DNA of 64,000 bases from Polytrichum commune. Lineage: Eukaryota > Streptophyta > Polytrichopsida > Polytrichales > Polytrichaceae. The notes below the pieces were generated by a model, which was not told the origin of the DNA, did not search any database, and was given only the letters and a program-made list of their open reading frames with translations. Positions 56,751-64,000 of this stretch are shown here, in pieces. The translations under genes and the position numbers were made by a program. Every line of letters begins with the position of its first letter. Position 1 is the first letter of the stretch. The stretch spans positions 71,129,554 through 71,193,553 of the forward strand of contig OX485803.1 in assembly GCA_950295325.1 (NCBI GenBank), written 5' to 3'.

Positions 56751-57487
56751 ATCGTTGAGATGGATGCTGATCGTGAGTCTGTGGATGTTGGGGGTCGTAT
56801 TGGCGCTGGGTCATCCCTTAGTGTTGAGGAGCATAGGGAGCAAGGGTCTCCCTTGTCATGTGATCAAAATACTGGGCTTACACCAGGTAGTAGCAAGGCG
56901 CCGACACCCGGGATGCCACTCTGCGGCTCACCTGCAGATTCGGATTTGGGTGTTCGTGCAATGGAATATCGAATTCGCCACAATTTAAAGAAAGATAGCT
57001 TTTTAGTTGTTGAGGGCATGAGAATCCTACCGGTAGAAAAGTCCTCCATGAGAATCCCCCTGTGCAGGTTGATTCACATGCCATTGGTTCGCCCAACCTT
57101 CCGCAGTGACGTTACAAAGCTCATGTCGGCATTTCAATTTGGATACCGAGCTGGGTCAGCCACTTTTTATGTATCTACTACAAATGAGTCCGGAGATAAT
57201 CGATTCATTTCAGCGAAAGATAGGCGTGAATGGGGAGACCTATGGAATGCAGAAAATGATAAGTTTGAGTCTCTTTTGCGCAAAGATAAGGACTTGATGA
57301 GCCTCAGTGGATGTATGTTCTTTGTGTATGATGGTAACCATCGCTTGTTAGCCTGGAAGGAGTGTATTGAAACAGATCACAAGGACGATGCACTCTGGTA
57401 CGAGAAGCATGGTTGCCCAGAATGTGTCATCTTGGACACAACGGGTGGGCGTGGGGACGTCCTTAACGCAATGCACGACATCAATAA
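56751..57487 (+). CDS. ParB-like domain exon of the ParB-methyltransferase gene
   Basis: Acceptor TTGTGCGCAG at 56750, donor AATAA/GTAAAT at 57487 (phase 2). After an unstructured start (DVGGRIGAGSSLSVEEH) comes a globular part with RIRHNLKKDSFLVVEGMRIL, a TFRSDVTKLMSAFQFGYRAG segment that resembles the first ParB box, and FFVYDGNHRLLAWKECIE (about 57318-57370), a good match to the conserved DGxHRxxAA box of the ParB-like superfamily. In bacteria and phages ParB-like domains are often fused to DNA methyltransferases, and the downstream exons here show such a domain. Confidence 0.7.
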
Positions 57488-57567
57488 GTAAATATGATAA
57501 TTTTTCATATCGTTGTTTCCTTCATTTTTTGATTTGCATTTAATGACATTTGTCTCTACCGCAACAG

Positions 57568-57760
57568 GGCTAACCAGACTGCGCACGTTAAGACTAGCCT
57601 CGTACACACTCTACACTGCATTCAAAAATACGGTTCGTATGATCTTAGCTACTACCAGCCCTTATTGACCGAGGAGCAATTCCAAGCGTGCAAGAGCAGA
57701 GGCCCCAAGAGCCCTTGGTACCCGCTGACCCAGGATCTTATGGTGTCCTTCATTTTCAAT
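57568..57760 (+). CDS. Exon of the ParB-methyltransferase gene
   Basis: Acceptor CCGCAACAG, donor CAAT/GTAAGT. The codon split over the intron (AA+G) restores the frame exactly. Encodes TAHVKTSLVHTLHCIQKYGS, YYQPLLTEEQF and SPWYPLTQDLM. No domain recognised. Confidence 0.7.
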
Positions 57761-57843
57761 GTAAGTCACTCCAAATTTCTCAACCCTCTACTTCGCATTC
57801 ATTACTCTTAGTCGTGATCTAACAATTTAGAATATATGTTCAG

Positions 57844-58038
57844 CAAGAGATAGCCGATGCGGTAGATGAGGCTACCCAAATATACAAGGAGGAAGTGTCT
57901 CCAGAGGAGCAGTCGGGGAACGGGTTGGGTGAAGTATTGGACGCTGTGATAAAGAAGACGACTGAGGAACTTGGACACAAGTTCAACAAGCAACAATCAA
58001 TCGCAAACCCGGCCCTTGGAAAAGACTTTCTGGAAGAG
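57844..58038 (+). CDS. Exon of the ParB-methyltransferase gene
   Basis: 65 complete codons between TGTTCAG and GAAGAG/GTTATT, phase 0. Acidic helical stretch (QEIADAVDEATQIYKEEVSP). Confidence 0.65.
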
Positions 58039-58162
58039 GTTATTTCCTTCTCACCAACCTTCGGAATTATACCTTCGGTATTGCTCGCATTCATTTCAGC
58101 ACTTTCTCGTAAATTCATGATTAAATTTACTCCGCCTTCTTTTTTTATGACATTTGTTTCAG

Positions 58163-58384
58163 GTTACTAGGCATTATAGCGCCCACCATTCTAAGAAGAT
58201 TGAGATGACATTGGAGAAATTGCAACTCATTGCCACAGCTGCTGTGGAGCCAGAGTATAAAGTCCGTTGGCTAAAGTGATGGAACAGTGGAAATTTCAAT
58301 CGTGAAGCTATCCGGTTCCCCAAAAGTCCTGCAAGCGAGGACACCTTGAAACCTTGGCTCAATAAAACAACGTTCTGGGCAGGG
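58163..58384 (+). CDS. Exon with in-frame TGA, ParB-methyltransferase gene
   Basis: 74 codons between TGTTTCAG and GCAGGG/GTACGT, phase 0 on both sides. Codon 39 (58277-58279) is TGA, in the context VRWLK*WNSGNFNREA. The reading on both sides is coherent, so this is a nonsense change (CGA or TGG to TGA would explain it) rather than a wrong frame. A full-length protein could come only by readthrough or from another allele. Confidence 0.65.
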
Positions 58385-58468
58385 GTACGTCTATCCTCCT
58401 TATCCTTACTTACCAATCAACTCTTCATTCTATGCCGATTCTTATCTTGGCCTTGAATTTATCCACAG

Positions 58469-58695
58469 CTTGAGGATGCAGTGGTCAAGGAGTTACCTGA
58501 TATACTTCACGCATTGGGTGGGCTTGACGGAGATGTCGAAGTTGATTCATTGCCGGACTACTTGGAGAAGTGGCGGATCTGCCTTTGGGATAAGGCGTTC
58601 ATAGGTCACTTTTCAGGTTCAGATATCTACGGAAAGGGGACGTGGTGGAAGGATGTCAAAGGCTCTGACAACATTGTCAAGCGCTTAATTTTTCG
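58469..58695 (+). CDS. Exon of the ParB-methyltransferase gene
   Basis: Acceptor ATCCACAG, donor TTTTTCG/GTACGT (phase 2), open throughout: LEDAVVKELPDILHALGGL, DYLEKWRICLWDKAFIG and GTWWKDVKGSDNIVK. Helical, W-rich, no domain recognised. The following intron holds 2.4 kb of satellite. Confidence 0.65.
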
Positions 58696-58739
58696 GTACG
58701 TTAGTTGAGACATCATTTGTTCTCCTCATTTATTTAAAA

Positions 58740-61130
58740 CCATTTAATCTATCCCTTTTAGAGCTCGTCGTGAGCTAGTTGGGTACTAAGTATACAAATT
58801 TTTGTCCATATGGTTGAGGGGTGCATGTTTGTGAGGTCTCAGGTTGGGCCTAAAGGGCATTGTCGGATCTGATAAACCATCCGAGACCAACTTCAGAACC
58901 TATAAAAACTTGGAAATTTAGCTATATGAATTAGTGGATTGACTTAAATGTAGCCTTAGTGTGGCCATTAATGAGGTCTGCAATTTTGATTTTGTGGCTA
59001 ACTGAGTAAGGGGCAGCCTCAAATGTGGCAGTAGTTAGTTCTTGGGAATCCAAAATTCTTGCCATATTGTTCAGGGGTGCATGTTTGTGAGGTCTCCGGA
59101 TGGGCCTAAAGGGCATTGTCGGATCCGACAATGCATCCAAGACCAAGTTGAGAACCTCTAAAAAACTTAGAAAGTTGGCTATATTAACTAGTTGGTTGAC
59201 TGAAATGTGGCCTTAATGTGGCATTCAATTATGCTCAAAATATTGATTTTGTGGCTAACTGAGTAAGGAACTGAGTTTTATGTGACCTTGGTTATGTCTT
59301 TCATGAGGCTCAAAGTTTTAATTTTGTGGCTAACTGAGTAAGGGGCAGCCTGAAATGTGGCAGTAGTTAGTTCTTGGGAATCCAAATTTCTGGCCATATT
59401 GTTGAGGGGTGCATGTTTGTGAGTTCTCAGGTTGGGCCTAAAGGGCATTGTCAGATCCGACAAAGCATCCGCGACCAACTTCACAACCTTTAATAACTTC
59501 GAAATTTGTCAATATGAACTAGTGGGTTGACTGAAATGTGGCCTTAATGTGGCCTTCAGTAACGGTCTAATTGTTGATTTTGTGGCTAACTGTGTAAGGG
59601 GCTGACTGAAATGTTGCCTTAGTTAGTTCTTGAATTAGGCTCACAGTGTTGTTTTCTGGCTATCTGAGTTAGGGGCTGACTTTGATGTGGCCTTGGTTAG
59701 GTCTTTAATGATGCTCAAAGTTTTGATTTTGTGGCTAACTGAGTAAGGGGCAGCCTGAAATGTGGCCTTAGTTAGGTTTTGAATGAGGCTGAAATTGTTG
59801 ATTTTGTGGCTAAATGAGGAGGTTATTCACTGAGATGTGGCCTTAGTTAGGTCTTGAATGAGGCTCAAATTGTTGCTTTTGTGGCTAACTGAGTAAGTTA
59901 TTCACTGAGATATGGCTTTAGTTAGGTCTTGAATGAGGTCTGAGATGTTGATTTTGTGGCTCACTGAGTAAGGGCTGACTTTGATGTGGCTTAGTTAGGT
60001 CTTTAATGAGGCTCAAAGTGTTGATTTTGTGGCTAATTGAGTAAGGGGGTTGACTTTAATGTGGCCTTAGTTAGGTCTTTATAATCCAAATTTCTGGCCA
60101 TATGGTTGAGGGGTGGATGTTTGTGAGGTCTCAGGTTAGGCCTAAAGGGCATTGTCGGATCCGACAAAGCATCCAAGACCAAGTTGAGAACCTCTAAAAA
60201 CTTAGAAAGTTGGCTTAGTGTGGCCTTGAATGAGGTCTGAAAATTTGATTTTGTGGCTAACTCCATAAGTGAGTTGACTTATATGTGGGCTAAGTTAGGT
60301 CCTAAGTATTCAAATTTCTGGCCACATGGTTGAGGGGTGCATGTTTGTGAGGTCTCAGGTAAGGCCTAAAGGGCATTGTCGGATCCGATACAGCATCCGA
60401 GACCAACTTCAGAACCTTTAGAAACTTAGAAATTTGGCTATATTAACTAGTGGGTTGACTGAAATGTGGCCTTATTTGGTTCTTGAATTAGGCTCACAAT
60501 GTTGATTTTGTGGCTATCTGTGTTAGTGGTTGTCTGAAATGTGGCCTTAGTTAGGCCTTCAATTATGCTCCAAGTGTTGATTCTGTGGCTAACTAAGTAA
60601 GGTGCTGACTTTAATGTTGCTTTAGTTAGTTCTTGAATTAGGCTCACAGTGTTGATTTTGTGGCTATCTGAATAAGGGGCTGACTGAAATGTGGCCTTAG
60701 TTAGGTCTTCTATGAGGCTCAAAGTTTTGATTTTGTGTCTACCTGAGTAAGGGGCAGACTGAAATGAGGCATTAATTAGTTCTTAGGGATTCAAATTTCT
60801 GGCCATATGGTTGAGGGGTGCATGTTTGTGAGGTCTCAGGTTGGGCCTACAGGGCATTGTAAGATCCGATAAACCATCTGAGACCAACTTCAGAACCTAT
60901 AAAAACTTAGAAATTTGGCTATATTAACTAGTGTGTTGACTGAAATGCGGCCTTCATGTGGCCTTTAGGTAGGGTCAAATTGTTGATTTTGTGGCTTACT
61001 GAGTAACGGGGCAGAATGAAATGTGGCTTACTTAAGTACTAAGTATTTAAATTTCTGGCCATATCATTTAGAGGTCCTAGTTTGCGAGGTCTGAGTGAGG
61101 TGTGAGGAAGTCTCAATCGCTTAATCTTTC
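58740..61130. repeat. Satellite array in a second intron of the same gene
   Basis: Same family as 49630-56700, more diverged; palindrome copies at about 58858 (mutated), 59116, 59448 (one change), 60150, 60378 (one arm changed) and 60857 (mutated). Confidence 0.9.
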
Positions 61131-61184
61131 GATACGTTAGTTCTTTTATAAGTTGTTGATTGGCCTCACTCCTTGGTTGTGAAG

Positions 61185-62436
61185 GTACATCAAGCACGAG
61201 CTTTTCAAGAAGAAGGCTTTGAAGAAGCTCCCTCCATTTCTAGACGCATGGTCAGATTCCTCTTCACCCACCTTCGTTTTTTCCCCGGCTCAAAAACGCA
61301 ACTTTTCCCTCCCGCATCTCCGCGAGTGTTGCTGGTACTTGGAATGTAAGAAGACGTGGCAACCGGATGAGGAGGCGGACTTGAAGATTCGCCTCTCCGG
61401 TGGAGAGCCGAACCTGCCTCCTGCTCAAAGCGATGAGGTTGTTCTTCTAGAGAGTGAGCTTCAGGAGGTGGATGAGGTTGTTGCGACTCTCGATGAGCCC
61501 AACACTCAGAAGTCCAAGAGGAGGAAGCGTGCGACTCAAGACGAGTCATCACTCAAGAAGCGCGCGAGGAAGCTCAAGCCTGTGGAGGATGATCCCCCTC
61601 CCCCTGCTTCACTTGAGGCGGCAGTTGCATCCACTGCAACTCTAAGTGAATTACCTACTCTATCCAGGCCGCCTCCTCCGCCCATTCTTTCATCTGTTAG
61701 GCGTCCTCCCGTTGTTTCAGAATTCATGTTGAATTCCTCCATTGTTCATCAACGTCGTCATTTTCATGAGATTTCAAACTTCATTCTTTCTCTTCCACCC
61801 TCCCATCCCAAGAGAGCTCTAGGTGTTGCGAGGTCAGATGTGGGCATGGCTGATCTTGTCATTGCCGACATCCCGGAGAACCTGCCTGTACCTAATGTCT
61901 CCCATCCTTCCTATAGTGTACCTTCGTGGAATGCATTGGAAGCGATTTTCTAGGTGAGCTCTTTGATTTTGCGGATGAGATCCTGCATGACGATGGAGCT
62001 CTCCTCCTCTTTCATCCTGATGACAATGGTGACTTTAGGGAGAGCATTGAAGACCACTTTGCTGCTTTTGGGTTCACGATCTTCAAGGAGTGGCTGGGAG
62101 TCAACCGTCTTCGCCTATCTTCAGCTAAGCATAAGGACAAGACCACCAACCTCTTCCAAGTTGTACTACTTGTTCGTGCCACCAAAACAATTGGATCCGA
62201 CCTTGATAAGCGGCCGCGGCACTCGTCATTTCGGCTTCGCGATGCCAATGAGCTCAAGGCTCTTGGCATTGAGCTCGACATGGATGATGCGATCATGAAT
62301 TATACCGCAACTCCTCTCATGGACGGCTCCAAAGCTTGGCGTGGTCCCCGTGAGAAAGATATTGCTTTCATGTCCTCCTTGATAATGGCCACTACGGACA
62401 TTGGACAGGTTGTGGTGGACGTTAATGCGGGCGTTG
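61185..62436 (+). CDS. Methyltransferase-domain exon with internal frameshift
   Basis: Acceptor GTTGTGAAG at 61184 restores the split codon CG+G. First part: LFKKKALKKLPPFLDAW, a nuclear-signal-like KSKRRKRATQDE and KKRARKLK, a proline-rich linker, then DLVIADIPENLP (61858-61890), at the place of the catalytic DPPY motif IV of N4/N6 adenine- or cytosine-type methyltransferases. The frame then stops at 61953; the obvious continuation FLGELFDFADEILHDDGALL (the strand after motif IV) lies in the next frame, so one base has been lost or gained between about 61926 and 61955. The exon ends GTTG/GTATGT at 62436 inside motif I (VVVDVNAGVG). The order motif IV then motif I is that of beta-class enzymes. 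DIPE instead of DPPY suggests no catalysis. Confidence 0.65.
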
Positions 62437-62449
62437 GTATGTCCTAATT

Positions 62450-63110
62450 CCTAGTTGAGAACCTCTAAAAACTTAGAAATTTGGCTATATGAACTAGTTG
62501 GTTGACTTAAATCTGGCCTTAGATGTTAGAGGTCTGAAATGTTGAATTTGTGGCTCACTAAGTAAGGGGCTGACTCTGATGTGGCTTAGTTAGGTCTTTA
62601 ATGAGGCTCAAATTGTTGATTTTGTGGCTAACTAAGTAAGGGGCTGACTGAAATGTGGCCTTACTTGGTTCTTGAATTAGGCTCACAGTGTTGATTTTGT
62701 GGCTATCTGTGTTAGGGGCTGACTGAAATGTGGCCTTAGTTAGGCCTTCAATTAGGTTCAAAATGTTGATTTTGTGGCTAACAGAGTAAGGGGCTGACTG
62801 GAATATGGCTTAGTTAGGTCTTTAATGAGGCTCAAATTGTTGATTTTGTGGGTAACTGAGTAAGGGGGCTGTCTGAAATGTGGCCTTAGTTAGGCCTTGA
62901 ATGAGGTCTGATGGGTTGATTTTGTGGGTAACTGAGTAAGGGGGCTGACTTACATGTGGCTTAGTTAGGTCTTGAATTAGGCTCAAAGTGTTGATTTTGT
63001 GGCTAACTGAGTAAGGGGGCTGTCTGAAATGTGGCCTTAGTTAGGCCTTGAATGAGGTATGAAATGTTGATTTTGTGGGTAATTGAGTAAGGGGGCTGAC
63101 TGAAATGTGG
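62450..63110. repeat. Satellite sequence in a third intron of the same gene
   Basis: Same spacer words (GGCCTTAGTTAGG, TTGATTTTGTGGCTAACTGA) as the larger arrays, but without the palindrome block. It splits the SAM-binding motif I of the methyltransferase-like domain. Confidence 0.85.
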
Positions 63111-63125
63111 CTTACTCCGCAACAG

Positions 63126-63333
63126 GGACTTGTATCCATGCATGCAGGCAGCTTGGGCGCCATGTCGTTGCTCTTGAGGAGGACGAGGACACCTTCAACC
63201 GTGTCCTTAAGCCACTCAAGAGTGTTCAGCCTGCAGTGAAGGCTCCATCCATTGTTGTTGCTCCCACGCAGGCTACACAAGGCACGCAGAAGAGGCAGCC
63301 GGCCTTGAAGCGATCGAGGCCAGAGCTCTCGCA
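63126..63333 (+). CDS. Exon completing the SAM-binding motif
   Basis: Acceptor CCGCAACAG, donor TCGCA/GTAAGT. Codon G+GG joins to give DVNAGVGTCIHACRQLGRHV, then VALEEDEDTFNRVL: the motif I loop and the following acidic residue that binds S-adenosylmethionine in beta-class DNA methyltransferases. Then a T/Q/P-rich linker with KRQPALKRSRPEL. If the donor is not used, the frame ends at TAA 63335. Confidence 0.7.
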
Positions 63334-63430
63334 GTAAGTGAGTATGATGACCTTCTTCGCTTATTTTCCTTGTCCATTCGGCTTTTACACTTTCCATCCT
63401 CTTTCTTACAATTTTCGTGTTTTTTTTTAG

Positions 63431-63710
63431 ACTTGGCGTTGGTGCGGATGTGTTGGGTACTCCCACCATGGGTTTCACATTGCCTATCTATGCCCATGAT
63501 ATGGCGATGGTACTAGCGGCACAACCTTCTCCTACCGAAGCTAGTACTCCGTCTCCGGGTTATGACCCCCGTGCCTTAGACTTCTTCGACCTTTCCGCGG
63601 AGGTGGATAATGAGTGCCATAGCTTAGATTCCACTTCAGATGAGGGCGGCCATGAGGGTAGTATCTTTGGAAGTAGGGAATCTAGTAGTGACGACCTCAT
63701 TGTTGAGTGA
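63431..63710 (+). CDS. Last exon of the ParB-methyltransferase gene
   Basis: Acceptor TTTTTTTTAG at 63430; the codon CA+A keeps the frame. Encodes LGVGADVLGTPTMGFTLPIY and an acidic, S/D-rich tail with SLDSTSDEGGHEG, stop TGA at 63708. The acidic tail is typical of nuclear proteins. Confidence 0.55.
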
Positions 63711-64000
63711 TTTTGGGTTTGATTGATTTGTTGGTTTGATTTATCGGTATATGGATTTATAAAGTGTGGTGTGGATTTCAATATTCCAATTATGTCATTG
63801 AATGCATCTTTTCGTTGTTCCCGCATTGCATTCTTCATTTTTGATCACCATCTATAATGTTCACCCTCAAATGTTCACCATCTATAAATGTTGAGCAATA
63901 TACAAATCTTAACATGTCCTAACTATAAGCAATTGTGAAGAGTAATTCTGAGAGAATACCATACACAAAATTGCAAACCCAATCAAAACTTTATTCAATA
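63711..64000. other. 3' flank
   Basis: No ORF or repeat recognised. A/T-rich, in keeping with a 3' untranslated region and intergenic DNA. Confidence 0.4.

Noticed and set aside
49630-62761. Many minus-strand ORFs of 60-115 aa in the satellite (LSKFLEVLNLVLDALSDPTM type)
   Set aside because: They follow the satellite unit and end at random; no start context, conservation is that of the DNA repeat.

Overview
The window reads as nuclear DNA of a streptophyte (land plant or charophyte alga); the species cannot be named from the sequence. Grounds: a short run of the plant telomere repeat TTTAGGG (39.4 kb), a Ty3/gypsy element primed by tRNA-Asp, GT-AG introns that join reading frames exactly, a MULE/SWIM-type transposase gene pair, solo LTRs and satellite-filled introns. 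No rRNA, tRNA, plastid or bacterial gene was recognised.

Layout. (1) 1-23.3 kb is nested retroelements: two almost identical 2,840-bp solo LTRs in opposite orientation, each with its own 5-bp target duplication (691-3530 and 7204-10043); a reverse-strand 619-aa element ORF (3855-5714); a decayed Ty3/gypsy element (PBS at 10712, gag-protease 12.2-14.7 kb, RT/RNaseH/integrase 15.3-17.9 kb) followed by a long leader-like region and a 259-aa extra ORF (20104-20883). A 10-12 bp motif of the type RGRCWATRGYC recurs more than 30 times in the non-coding parts of this element. (2) 23.3-26.9 kb: a truncated MULE-like transposase gene (-) head to head with a 5' fragment of a second gene (+). (3) 26.9-42.5 kb: a repeat array, a small gene (-), and a long multi-exon gene (29.8 to about 37.2 kb, -) that joins a ParB/DGQHR-like domain, a long middle region, a coiled coil and a C-terminal FCP1-like HAD domain. 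Its introns carry copies of a CpG-rich palindrome, core ACGGACGCGCGTCCGT. (4) 42.5-64 kb: a paralogue of the small gene, a small acidic ORF, a second and broken copy of the MULE gene (44.7-48.6 kb, -), again head to head with a gene on the + strand. This gene (48954-63710, about nine exons recovered) encodes a ParB-like domain followed by a beta-class DNA-methyltransferase-like domain; three of its introns are filled with a satellite built around the palindrome TTGTCGGATCCGACAA.

The most unusual signal is the pairing of these large ParB-like fusion genes with arrays of long CpG palindromes inside their own introns, a different palindrome for each locus (GTCTCGGTCCCGAGAC, ACGGACGCGCGTCCGT, TTGTCGGATCCGACAA), next to duplicated MULE-type transposase genes. 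This could be the remains of a gene-carrying mobile unit whose proteins recognised or modified such sites, but that is inference. Several members are damaged (in-frame TGA, frameshifts, altered catalytic motif), so the copies here may be relics of an active family elsewhere in the genome.
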